In this document: positions 8,417 through 15,826 of the stretch, piece after piece
How the letters are laid out: each line of letters begins with the position of its first letter
Numbering within the stretch: position 1 is the first letter of the stretch
Translations under genes and position numbers: made by a program
The notes under the pieces: model-generated
Seen by the model: the letters and a program-made list of their open reading frames with translations, nothing else
Told to the model about the DNA's origin: nothing
Database searches by the model: none
Source of the DNA: Deltaproteobacteria bacterium UBA5756
GTDB lineage: Bacteria; Desulfobacterota; Syntrophorhabdia; Syntrophorhabdales; Syntrophorhabdaceae
NCBI GenBank assembly: GCA_002418985.1
Contig: DIFE01000011.1
Span: 5,932 to 26,804 of the forward strand
Length of the DNA stretch: 20,873 nt
Direction: 5' to 3'

Positions 8417-9652
8417 ATGAACGAATCAGAAGAAGGATTCAAGATCTTGTTCGAAAGATCTGTCGACCCCGCGTTTCTCCTCGATGGGGACACCTGCACA
8501 TATATCGACTGTAACGAAGCTGCCCTGAAATTCCTGCGTTGCCCCGCCAAAGAGCAACTCACGGGACTGCACCCCGTGAAAATATCCCCGGAGAAACAGC
8601 CCGATGGCAGAATGTCGTCGGAGAGGATACAAGAATTGATCGATACCGCGCTGAGCGAAGGCGCTATCCGTTTCGACTGGAACCACAATACTTTCGATGG
8701 AAGGGATGTGTGGGTTGATGTTTCCTTTACGGCAATACCCTTACGGGGCAAGCAGATCATCTATACGCTGTGGAGAAACATAAGAGAACAAAAGATAATG
8801 GAGGAGAGACTCGCATTAGAGATGCAGCGGTTCCTGGCTGTTATCGAAAACGCACCTTCCGGCATCGTGCTTCTGGACGAGAAGAGGAATTGCACGTACA
8901 TGAACGCCAAATTCCAGGAACTGTTCGGTTACGATCTGAGGGATCTCCCCGACGAAAGCACCTGGTTCACAAAAGCCTACCCCGACCCTGAATACAGGTC
9001 CCGGGTGATCGAGGCATGGCAAAGAGACATTGATGGATTCAATGTATCCCTGAAAGAGGGCGAAAGGTGGACATTCACGGCGACCTGCAAGGATGGTAGA
9101 GAGAAAACCGTTCATATCATTCATGTGCAGTTGCCAACCGGGGAGTATCTGAAGGCGTATCAAGACATTACCGAACAGAAGAAGGCAGAGGAACTGCTGA
9201 AGAACAGAGAAGAGGAACTGGCGATCAAATCGGCCAACCTTCAGGACATGAATGCCGCTCTCAGGGTGTTACTCAATCAGAGGGAGAACGACAAATCTGA
9301 ACTAGAGGCAAAGATCGTGAGGAACGTAAATAAACTGGTGATGCCGTACGTTGATGAATTGAGACAATGTCGACTGGACCCGTCCCATACGGCTTACGTC
9401 GATGTAATCGAAGCGAACCTCAAGCATATCATCTCTCCATTCATGGAAAAACTGAGCTTACGAAGCGCCGACCTTACCCCGCGGGATATAAGGATAGCTG
9501 ATCTCATCAAGAGCGGCAAGACGACAAAGGAAATAAGTCAGTTGCTCCAGATGTCCCCTGCTGCAGTCAATTTTCACAGAAATAATATAAGGAGAAAACT
9601 TGGCATCAATAATCGCAAAGTCAATCTGGCAGCGTACCTCTCGTCGCTGTGA
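8417..9652 (+). CDS. PAS-PAS-LuxR transcriptional regulator, copy B
   Basis: A close paralogue of the regulator at 6543, with the same layout over 411 residues: two PAS folds, coiled coil, and LuxR helix-turn-helix beginning LTPRDIRIADLIKSG. Around the first PAS fold the DNA is nearly identical to copy A over more than 100 bp (about 8464-8590). The last 81 bases around the stop (9579-9659) are identical to copy D. This patchwork points to recombination between copies. An ATG at 8408, three codons upstream, is possible, but the later ATG is the one shared with copy D. No good Shine-Dalgarno precedes either. Differences from copy A cluster in the second PAS fold and the linkers, so the copies may differ in ligand or tuning. 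Confidence 0.85.
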   Translation: MNESEEGFKILFERSVDPAFLLDGDTCTYIDCNEAALKFLRCPAKEQLTGLHPVKISPEKQPDGRMSSERIQELIDTALSEGAIRFDWNHNTFDGRDVWVDVSFTAIPLRGKQIIYTLWRNIREQKIMEERLALEMQRFLAVIENAPSGIVLLDEKRNCTYMNAKFQELFGYDLRDLPDESTWFTKAYPDPEYRSRVIEAWQRDIDGFNVSLKEGERWTFTATCKDGREKTVHIIHVQLPTGEYLKAYQDITEQKKAEELLKNREEELAIKSANLQDMNAALRVLLNQRENDKSELEAKIVRNVNKLVMPYVDELRQCRLDPSHTAYVDVIEANLKHIISPFMEKLSLRSADLTPRDIRIADLIKSGKTTKEISQLLQMSPAAVNFHRNNIRRKLGINNRKVNLAAYLSSL

Positions 9653-10100
9653 ACCGGCAGGTACAGGTTCCGACCCATTGAATTGTCGTATGGCGATCGT
9701 GCTTACCTACTAGATTGGACCTAGTATATAATTGGCAATTAACTACATTGACCAACCGCGCACATGACGGTATACAAGACTATAAGGTTGAGGTAATTGG
9801 CTGGCTTGCTTACTGCGTGCACAGCTGGGAAGATAATGAACATTTCTGGCACCGGGGTCATTAGGTGTAGTGACGCAATACTAAAACAAACAATTTAGAA
9901 GATGGGAACCCCATAGGTCATTCCATCGCTGGTTAATCATCGGGATCACATTAGGGCATGCCACCATATGTATGATCGAGCATGCCTCCCGACAGCGGCC
10001 TTTCAGTATCTTTAAAGTGATTTTGAAGGCTATGGAGCTTTTGTTTCATGTCCTGTTGGCGGCAGCTTGTTGAAAAACTTTCGTAGCACTATCGAGAATC
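9653..10100 (+). repeat. repeated 3' flank, copy 2 (after regulator B)
   Basis: It keeps the CTAG dyad (9710-9724), the TTAACTACATTGACCA block, the GTCATT/AGTGAC hairpin (9857-9874) and the GAAGGCTATGGAGC end (about 10025-10038). It has lost the ATCTTTGGGGTGT segment and the small-gene segment present in copy 1. No open frame of interest was found. Confidence 0.7.
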
Positions 10101-10250
10101 ATGGTATATCCTCGCTTTAAGGCTGTCAAGGGCTGCCAGGTTCATTCCAGTAACAGAGCCAAGGAGGTATTTCCACCCGGACCTCCTTATCATCGACAAC
10201 TTCGGTCTGACGTCCATGACACAGGTACAGGGCTGATGGACTGCATGCGG
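10101..10250 (+). pseudogene. possible IstB-like ATPase fragment
   Basis: In the frame running from about 10101 to the TGA after CAGGTACAGGGC, the translation contains RLSRAARF and then PDLLIIDNFGLTSMTQ. The second piece resembles the Walker B segment of IS21-type helper ATPases (usual form DLLIIDDFGL). Only about 45 codons exist and there is no Walker A. It separates flank 2 from the truncated regulator. It could also be chance or a receiver-domain scrap. Confidence 0.2.
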
Positions 10251-10253
10251 CAG

Positions 10254-10494
10254 ACTCCTGTTCGAAAGATCGATCGAATCTCAAGCGCATCATCTTCCAT
10301 TTCTTGAGTAACCGGGCTTACGAAGCGTCGATTTTCACACGGCGGGCAATGAGGATAGCCGACTTCATCAAGAGCGGCAAAATCAAAATGGAAAAATAAG
10401 CCAGTTGTTTCGGATACCCTGCCTTGCAATCAATTATCACAGAAATGACATCAGACTAAAACCTGGCATGGCATCCTATCTGTCGTCACCGTGA
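10254..10494 (+). pseudogene. internally deleted remnant of a fourth PAS-LuxR regulator
   Basis: The first bases (10254-10275, ACTCCTGTTCGAAAGATC) match the start of the regulator genes (codons about 10-16). From about 10279 the match jumps to the last 80 codons: the segment before the helix-turn-helix, then GAGCGGCAAAAT, CAGAAATGACATCAGACTAA and the end CCGTGAACCGG. By copy A coordinates about 945 bp are missing. The junction falls at ATCGA, which occurs at both ends of the missing piece, so a microhomology deletion is likely. Frameshifts and a stop (GGAAAAATAAGCC) break the helix-turn-helix. The remaining text is closest to copy D. Confidence 0.75.
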
Positions 10495-10935
10495 ACCGGG
10501 CACAAATGGTGACCTCGAGTTGCCGTGTGGCGACTACGCTCTAACGACTAGATTTAACCTAGTATAAAGCTAGTAGTTAACTACGTTGATCAATCCAACA
10601 CGATCACGGTATAAAACTCCATCTTTGGGGTGTATTGTTACCAACGATGTAGTGTTGTCGTCCTCCTGTCGGCTGGTAAGGTAACGAACATTCTTAATAC
10701 CAGGGTCATTAAGAGTAGTGACACCGGTATTAAGACAAAGAATCTGTAAAGTGGAAACCACACGGGCATTTCATCTCTGATCAAACATCGGGGTCTCCTC
10801 ATGGCACGCGACCACATACCTGGTCAAACGTGCCTCACGGTAATAACTATGCAATATGTTGAAAGTAATTTCGAAGGTTAAGGAGCGTTTCTTCACGGCT
10901 TGTGGCGGTAGCCTATCGAAAAATGTCAGCAGGTT
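10495..10935 (+). repeat. repeated 3' flank, copy 3 (after the remnant)
   Basis: It carries the CTAG dyad (10548-10562), the TTAACTACGTTGATCA block, ATCTTTGGGGTGT, the hairpin at 10693-10734 and the GGCGGTAGCCT motif (10904-10914). It resembles copy 1 more than copy 2 and lacks the small-gene segment. Bases 10936-11044 hold nothing I recognise. Confidence 0.7.
10693..10734. other. extended hairpin in flank copy 3
   Basis: CTTAATACC at 10693-10701 pairs perfectly with GGTATTAAG at 10726-10734, enclosing the conserved GTCATT/AGTGAC stem (10705-10722). Only this copy has the full outer stem. It may be a structured RNA or a processing site. Confidence 0.4.
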
Positions 10936-11044
10936 TCAAACATTGCCGTTGTACCGGTATGCTCAATAGGGCGCGATGGACCGCAGCTTTTTCGATCCTC
11001 GCACAGAGGTATTGGGTCTCCCGACACTCGAGTAACCATAATAG

Positions 11045-11074
11045 AATTCCACTAAGGTAAATTCCACTAAGGTA
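11045..11074 (+). repeat. 15-bp perfect tandem duplication before regulator D
   Basis: AATTCCACTAAGGTA occurs twice back to back, ending 8 bp before the ATG of the third regulator. The second unit supplies the only candidate ribosome-binding bases (AAGG, 10 nt before the start). The duplication could affect expression or be recent slippage. Confidence 0.7.
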
Positions 11075-11082
11075 TACACGTC

Positions 11083-12318
11083 ATGAACAAACCAAAACAA
11101 AGACTGAAATTCTTCCTTGAAAGATCCATCGACCCCGCGTTTCTGCTCGATGGCGACACCTGCATGTATATCGATTGCCGCGAAGCCGCTCTAAAATTCC
11201 TGCGGTGTCCGGCCAAAGAGCAACTCACGGGTCTGCACCCGGTGAGCATATCCCCGGAGAGACAGCTCGATGGGGGCATCTCGTTGGAAAGGATTCAGGA
11301 ATTGATCGATACCGTCCTGCAGGAAGGGGCTGTCCGTTTCGAGTGGAACCACAATGCCTTCGACGGGAAGGACGTGTGGGTTGATATCTCGCTCACTACA
11401 ATCCCCTTCCACGGACGACAGATCATCTATACGCTGTGGAGAAACATAACAAAACGAAAGAAAATGGAGGAGAGACTTGCATTAGAGATGCAGCGGCTCC
11501 TGGCTGTTATCGAAAGCGCACCTTCCGGCATCGTGCTTCTGGACGACAAGAGGAACTACACGTATATGAACGCCAAATTTGAGGAACTGTTCGGTTATGA
11601 TCTAGACGATCTCCCCGACGAGGATGCCTGGTTTGCGAAGGCCTACCCTGACCCTGAATACAGGTCCCGGGTGATCGCGGCATGGCGGAAAGACATCGAT
11701 GGATTCGCTGTCTCCCTGAGGGAGGGTGATCGGTGGACATTTGTAGTGACTTGCAAGGACGGTCAAGAGAAAACTGTCCATATCATCCATATCCAGTTGC
11801 CAACCGGGGGGTATCTGAAGATGTATGAAGATATTACCGAGCAAAAGAAGGCGGAAGAACTGCTGAAGAACAGGGAAGAGGAACTGGCGATCAAATCGGC
11901 CAACCTTCAGGACATGAATGCCGCTCTCAGGGTATTGCTGAACGAGAGGGAAAGCGAAAAAGCCGAGCTGGAAGCCAAGATCCTGGGGAACATAAACAAA
12001 TTGGTGCAGCCCTACATTGATGAATTGAAACGGTATGGATTGGATCCACCTCGCGCGGCTTGTCTCGATGTAATTGAGGAGAACCTCAAACACATCATTT
12101 CCCCATTTTTAGAAAAACTGGGCTTACGAAGCGTCGACCTCACCCCACGGGAAATGAAGATAGCCGATCTCATCAAGAGCGGCAAAATAACAAAAGAAAT
12201 AAGCCAGTTGCTTCGGATGTCCTGCGCTGCGGTGAATTTCCACCGAAATAATATAAGGAGAAAACTTGGCATCAATAATCGCAAAGTCAATCTGGCAGCG
12301 TACCTCTCGTCGCTGTGA
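11083..12318 (+). CDS. PAS-PAS-LuxR transcriptional regulator, copy D
   Basis: Third intact paralogue, 411 residues: PAS (about 5-120), PAS (130-255, with VIESAPSGIVLLDDKRNYTY), coiled coil, and LuxR helix-turn-helix (LTPREMKIADLIKSG, ITKEISQLL, AVNFHRNNIRRKL). The ATG at 11083 is the only usable start in the frame. Its text alternates between matching copy A (for example AACATAACAAAACGAAAGAAA, where B differs) and copy B (the last 81 bases). Unlike the other copies it is not followed by the repeated flank; an S23-type gene begins about 105 bp later. It is the copy nearest the sugar cluster and reads toward it, so regulation of that cluster is possible but unproven. Confidence 0.85.
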   Translation: MNKPKQRLKFFLERSIDPAFLLDGDTCMYIDCREAALKFLRCPAKEQLTGLHPVSISPERQLDGGISLERIQELIDTVLQEGAVRFEWNHNAFDGKDVWVDISLTTIPFHGRQIIYTLWRNITKRKKMEERLALEMQRLLAVIESAPSGIVLLDDKRNYTYMNAKFEELFGYDLDDLPDEDAWFAKAYPDPEYRSRVIAAWRKDIDGFAVSLREGDRWTFVVTCKDGQEKTVHIIHIQLPTGGYLKMYEDITEQKKAEELLKNREEELAIKSANLQDMNAALRVLLNERESEKAELEAKILGNINKLVQPYIDELKRYGLDPPRAACLDVIEENLKHIISPFLEKLGLRSVDLTPREMKIADLIKSGKITKEISQLLRMSCAAVNFHRNNIRRKLGINNRKVNLAAYLSSL

Positions 12319-12423
12319 ACCGGCATAATCGATGTGTCAAGGATGCCACAACACGCGAAAAGGACGTTCATAACAGGAATTGCAGGACAGGTTAGTGTCT
12401 GAATCTTGAAAAGTAATATAGCG

Positions 12424-12825
12424 ATGAATAATAATGGAATAAATAGCCACAAAGATTTGGATGTTTGGAAGAAAAGCCTACATCTTGTCACGGATATCTA
12501 CAGACTTACCGAGAATTTCCCAGAAGACGAGATTTATGGGTTGATTGCTCAGATGAAAAGGGCTGCGGTTTCAATTCCATCAAATATTGCTGAGGGAGCA
12601 AGCCGGAACTCAGGAAAAGAGTTTATTCAATTTCTTTACATTGCTTTAGGTTCAGCATCGGAACTGGAAACACAGCTCATTATATCCCAGAAATTGTCTT
12701 ACATCGATAATAGGGAAGCAGAAAACTATCAGGAACGAATTGAGATGCTGAAAAAAACGCTTACTGGTCTGATTACATATTTGAAGAAGGCAAGTATATA
12801 TTTGAGAAACCCATTGACGGATTAG
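12424..12825 (+). CDS. four-helix-bundle (S23/IVS-type) protein, copy 1
   Basis: A 133-residue, mostly helical protein with the family hallmarks DLDVWKKS near the start, the signature SIPSNIAEGASR in the middle, and QFLYIALGSASELETQL. These proteins were first found encoded in intervening sequences of 23S rRNA. They are also common as stand-alone genes and resemble the Avd accessory protein of diversity-generating retroelements. They form positively charged oligomers that may bind nucleic acid; the function is not settled. No reverse transcriptase, template repeat or rRNA lies nearby. A TTG six codons upstream (12406) is an alternative start. No strong Shine-Dalgarno is visible. A second copy is at 17854. 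Confidence 0.85.
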   Translation: MNNNGINSHKDLDVWKKSLHLVTDIYRLTENFPEDEIYGLIAQMKRAAVSIPSNIAEGASRNSGKEFIQFLYIALGSASELETQLIISQKLSYIDNREAENYQERIEMLKKTLTGLITYLKKASIYLRNPLTD

Positions 12826-12889
12826 AACATTGGTTCTGCAATAGAGACACATGCACGAAGACGAAAGGCCAGATACAGTTATCCGCCTT

Positions 12890-12907
12890 GCCGCCACGGT
12901 CGGCGGC
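12890..12907. other. small GC hairpin after the first S23 gene
   Basis: GCCGCC and GGCGGC are separated by 6 nt, 65 bp after the S23 stop. No T-run follows. It could weaken transcription onward but is not a clear terminator. The rest of 12826-13040 shows no confident gene. Confidence 0.3.
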
Positions 12908-13040
12908 GCTGAGTTTAATCACGGGGCTTGCCGTCCTATTTCTTAAGCAGCCAGACAGGTTTAGATTTATCGTCTCGACATACGATTGCTCTTTGCTGAA
13001 GCTGTTTTTTCTCAAGGGAACAGAATTCAAGAGTTGATTA

Positions 13041-13214
13041 GTGGTTAGAAGAGATTCTAATAAATGCCTGACCAAAACCAGCTGCCCGTATTGCGGAAGA
13101 GAGGCTGAAATCGTCTACTTTCAAAGCAGCTATCTCGCGATTTGCTGCGATCAAGTCATTTATGTCAGCGACAAATTGCCCAGAGAAGAAGCAAAACGGG
13201 ACAGGAAGAAATGA
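13041..13214 (+). CDS. small CPYC-motif protein, possible zinc ribbon
   Basis: A 57-residue frame opening with GTG at 13041 (an in-frame TGA lies 4 bp before it) and ending in TGA at 13212-13214. It contains SCPYCGREAEIVYF, then AICCD, then a lysine/arginine-rich tail (EEAKRDRKK). The CPYC pair and the later CC could bind one metal ion. A weak AAGAG lies 7 nt upstream. A related frame with a lost cysteine is at 7967-8146, which supports this having been a real coding sequence. No family name can be given. It lies between the S23 gene and the sugar cluster, on the same strand. Confidence 0.45.
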   Translation: MVRRDSNKCLTKTSCPYCGREAEIVYFQSSYLAICCDQVIYVSDKLPREEAKRDRKK

Positions 13215-13478
13215 AGATGGTTCTGCTATGTTGAAAGCGCGAGGCTCATCGCTCATTTGATTCCGGTCCATCAGGCAGCAGTTTCTTAAGCATTCCGAAG
13301 AGGAGTCAATCCCTCGTAGTGGTTCACGACAGCCCGATGGCGGAAGTGTAGGAAGGAAACTGAATATCGTTATCCATCTTGAGGTCACGGTCGGCGGTAT
13401 CGGATTCGATCTCGAGAACAGAGTTCGGTTGTTGTGAAGACGCGATGGGCGATAGAGCGGTATAGGGAGAGAATGTCT
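13215..13478 (+). promoter_or_regulatory. leader of the nucleotide-sugar cluster
   Basis: About 260 bp without a convincing gene, so the promoter of the wbp-type cluster probably lies here. No clear -35/-10 pair, JUMPstart element or palindrome was found. AGGGAG at 13464-13469 is the Shine-Dalgarno that decides the wbpA start. Confidence 0.3.
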
Positions 13479-14795
13479 ATGGATCTTATTGAAAGGATAG
13501 TAGATAAAGAGACAAAGATCGGTGTCATCGGGTTGGGATATGTCGGTTTGCCTCTTGTCATCGAGTTCTGTAGAGCGGGCTTCCACGTTACTGGCTTTGA
13601 CGTTGATGGTGAAAAGATTGCCATGCTGAAAGATGGCAAGAGCTATATCCGGCATATAGATGCTTCAAGACTGGCTAAGGGCTCAGGGCCAAGGGCTGAT
13701 GGCACAGCAGAACTGATTTTTGCGCCAACAAACGATTTCTCGTTGTTGGCAAATATGGACTGTATTCTCATGTGCGTCCCGACACCGCTCAACAGGTATC
13801 GGGAGCCTGATATGAGTTATGTTTTCAATACTGCAAGAATGGTCGCCAAGTATCTCAGGATAGGGAAGCTTATTGTCCTCGAATCAACGACATACCCCGG
13901 CACGACCGACGAGGATATGCGGGCTATACTGGAGGAGTCAGGGCTCAAGGCAGGCGAGGATTTCCATCTCGCCTTTTCACCGGAACGGGAAGATCCGAAC
14001 AACGGCACGCATTCGACAAGGACGATACCAAAGGTAGTTGGCGGCTACACGCCGCGGTGCCTTGAAGCGGCCAGGGCACTCTATGATCAAATTGTTCTCA
14101 ATACAGTACCCGTTTCATCCACCAAGGTGGCCGAGGCAACGAAACTTCTCGAGAACATTTACCGTTCCGTTAACATTGCGCTCATAAATGAATTGAAGAT
14201 GCTCTTCGACAAGATGGGCATTGATGTCTGGGAAGTGATCGAAGCGGCAAAGACGAAGCCCTTTGGCTTCCAGGCTTTTTATCCCGGACCGGGCCTCGGC
14301 GGCCACTGTATCCCCATCGATCCTTTCTATCTCACGTGGAAGGCTCGGGAATATGATTTTGTAACGCGTTTCATTGAGCTCGCCGGCGAGATCAATACGT
14401 CCATGCCCGCCTACGTTGTCGACAAGGCAATACTGGCACTCAACGATGCAGGAAAAACGGTCAGAGGTTCTCATATTCTTATCCTCGGCCTTGCCTACAA
14501 GGCAAATGTAGATGACGACAGGGAATCCCCTTCGTACCGCTTAATGGAAAAGCTTGAAGCGCTGGGTGCAACAGTCTCCTATCACGACCCGTATATACCC
14601 ATGATCAGGCTGACGCGCGAATTCCCGCAGTTCGCAGGGAGAAGGTCGTCCGGGATCGACAACGGCTACGACTTGATCGTCATCGCCACACCGCATGATG
14701 ATTTCAAGGAAATCGATTTCGATTCTCTCCAGGTACCCGTCGTTGACACGAGGAATGTGATCAAGGGAAAGAATAAATTGTGCTATTCAGCATAG
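13479..14795 (+). CDS. wbpA: UDP-N-acetyl-D-glucosamine 6-dehydrogenase (WbpA-like)
   Basis: A 438-residue member of the UDP-glucose/GDP-mannose dehydrogenase family, which oxidises C6 of the sugar twice with NAD+. Visible motifs are the N-terminal Rossmann loop GVIGLGYVGLPL, ESTTYPGTTDE, FSPERE.P, the catalytic cysteine in GGHCIPIDPFYL (Cys277), and a C-terminal Rossmann domain with LILGLAYKANVDD.RESP. The neighbours wbpB, I, D and E fix UDP-GlcNAc as the probable substrate. The ATG at 13479 has AGGGAG 9 nt upstream; ATG 13473 and GTG 13434 are alternatives. A four-unit heptad insert (residues about 65-75, LAKGSGPRADG) lies between SYIRHIDASR and FAPTNDF, where relatives have a short loop. 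First gene of the cluster; wbpB follows in the same frame after a TAG. Confidence 0.9.
   Translation: MDLIERIVDKETKIGVIGLGYVGLPLVIEFCRAGFHVTGFDVDGEKIAMLKDGKSYIRHIDASRLAKGSGPRADGTAELIFAPTNDFSLLANMDCILMCVPTPLNRYREPDMSYVFNTARMVAKYLRIGKLIVLESTTYPGTTDEDMRAILEESGLKAGEDFHLAFSPEREDPNNGTHSTRTIPKVVGGYTPRCLEAARALYDQIVLNTVPVSSTKVAEATKLLENIYRSVNIALINELKMLFDKMGIDVWEVIEAAKTKPFGFQAFYPGPGLGGHCIPIDPFYLTWKAREYDFVTRFIELAGEINTSMPAYVVDKAILALNDAGKTVRGSHILILGLAYKANVDDDRESPSYRLMEKLEALGATVSYHDPYIPMIRLTREFPQFAGRRSSGIDNGYDLIVIATPHDDFKEIDFDSLQVPVVDTRNVIKGKNKLCYSA
13673..13703 (+). repeat. heptad array inside wbpA
   Basis: Four 7-bp units GGCTAAG, GGCTCAG, GGCCAAG and GGCTGAT, then GGC. In the gene's frame the second unit falls at the stop phase, and its TAA is TCA (Ser), keeping the frame open. 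Confidence 0.75.
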
Positions 14796-14810
14796 AGAGG
14801 TTTAAGCCAA

Positions 14811-15788
14811 ATATATAATTTTGCCCTTATCGGTGCGGCCGGGTATATTGCTCCCCGGCATATGAAGGCGATCAAAGATACCGGGAATACCCTTGTTGCT
14901 GCATTGGACCCTCACGATGCTGTCGGTATTATCGATAGTCATTTCCCAAATTCAACCTTTTTCGTTGAATTCGAACGATTTGATCGATACGTGGAAATGC
15001 TTAAACGTCAAGGCGAAGACAGAAGGATCCATTACGTAAGCATTGCGTCACCCAACTATCTCCACGACGCCCATGTGAGATTTGCACTGCGGGTAGGTGC
15101 TAACGCAATATGCGAAAAGCCCCTCGTCCTGAATCCGTGGAACATAGACGCATTGGCCGAGCTGGAAAAGGAAAGCGGCAAAAAGGTAAACACCATCCTC
15201 CAGCTAAGACACCACCCCTCCATAATCGCCCTAAAGGAAAAAGCTGATTCAAACCCTTCACCCTTTAGCCCTTCGCCCTTAGCCCTTAGCCCGAAATACG
15301 ACATCGACCTAACCTACATCACCTCCCGCGGCCGATGGTACCTCGTCTCGTGGAAAGGCAGCATAGACAAATCCGGAGGGGTTGCCACAAACATCGGCAT
15401 TCACTTTTTCGATATGCTTCAGTGGGTATTCGGCGGTGTTCAGGAGAACATTGTCCATCTCCTGGAGCCGACCAAAGCCGCTGGTTATCTGGAGTTGGAA
15501 AGAGCACGGGTCAGATGGTTTCTGTCTCTGGATAGTAACGACCTCCCTCAGGAAGCGAAGTTGGCGAACAAAACCACGTACCGCTCCATAACAGTAGATG
15601 GCAAGGAAATTGAATTCTCAGACGGATTCGCCGACCTTCACACGGTGAGTTACGAACAAATATTGAAAGGCAATGGTTTCGGACTCGCCGATGTCAGACC
15701 CTGCATTGATATAGCGCATAATATCAGGGAAGCAACGCCGATAGGGCTCAAGGGGGAGTATCATCCGACGCTAAGGGCAAAGGGCTAA
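14811..15788 (+). CDS. wbpB: UDP-GlcNAcA C3 oxidase, Gfo/Idh/MocA family (WbpB-like), apparent ATA start
   Basis: NAD-dependent oxidase of the Gfo/Idh/MocA family; in the WbpB pathway it oxidises C3 of UDP-GlcNAcA for transamination by WbpE. Motifs are NFALIGAAGYIAPRH (Rossmann loop), CEKPL with the catalytic Lys103, LQLRHHPSI, DLTYITSRG.WY and GVATNIGIHFFDML. The first ATG in the frame (14862) would cut off the nucleotide-binding loop. Known WbpB proteins begin MKNFALIGAAGYIAPRHM, and here the aligned codons are ATA TAT AAT TTT GCC from 14811. There is no ATG, GTG or TTG between the upstream TAG (14793-14795) and 14862. GAGAGG lies 10 nt before the ATA. A 13-codon heptad insert occupies residues about 148-161 (PSPFSPSPLALSP). 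The final codons LRAKG and the stop come from the intergenic array. Confidence 0.82.
   Translation: MYNFALIGAAGYIAPRHMKAIKDTGNTLVAALDPHDAVGIIDSHFPNSTFFVEFERFDRYVEMLKRQGEDRRIHYVSIASPNYLHDAHVRFALRVGANAICEKPLVLNPWNIDALAELEKESGKKVNTILQLRHHPSIIALKEKADSNPSPFSPSPLALSPKYDIDLTYITSRGRWYLVSWKGSIDKSGGVATNIGIHFFDMLQWVFGGVQENIVHLLEPTKAAGYLELERARVRWFLSLDSNDLPQEAKLANKTTYRSITVDGKEIEFSDGFADLHTVSYEQILKGNGFGLADVRPCIDIAHNIREATPIGLKGEYHPTLRAKG
15254..15292 (-). repeat. heptad array inside wbpB
   Basis: A 39-bp, exactly 13-codon run of CCCTTAG-type units, including CCCTTCA, one 8-bp unit CCCTTTAG, CCCTTCG and two CCCTTAG. The stop-phase codons read TCA and TCG instead of TAG. The unit orientation is opposite to the array in wbpA. 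Confidence 0.85.
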
Positions 15789-15826
15789 GGGCAAAGGGCT
15801 AAGGGCTAAGGGCTAAGGGCTAAGGG
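15771..15826 (+). repeat. heptad array at the wbpB end
   Basis: Eight uninterrupted 7-bp units: six CTAAGGG, and CAAAGGG at units 2 and 4. It overlaps the last six codons of wbpB (LRAKG and TAA). This is the purest array in the window and stands in inverse orientation to 15936-15974. Confidence 0.9.

Noticed and set aside
9840..9875. Sigma-54 promoter suggested by TGGCACCGGGG
   Set aside because: The required TTGC-type -12 element is absent at the right spacing.
12773..13655. Minus-strand open frames over the S23 and wbpA starts
   Set aside because: They run antisense to well-supported genes and show no motif or ribosome-binding site.
14793..14795. TAG between wbpA and wbpB as a recoded (pyrrolysine or readthrough) codon
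   Set aside because: TAG also ends wbpD, wbpE, wbpP and the first S23 gene, and the two enzymes are normally separate; an unusual wbpB start explains the data more simply.
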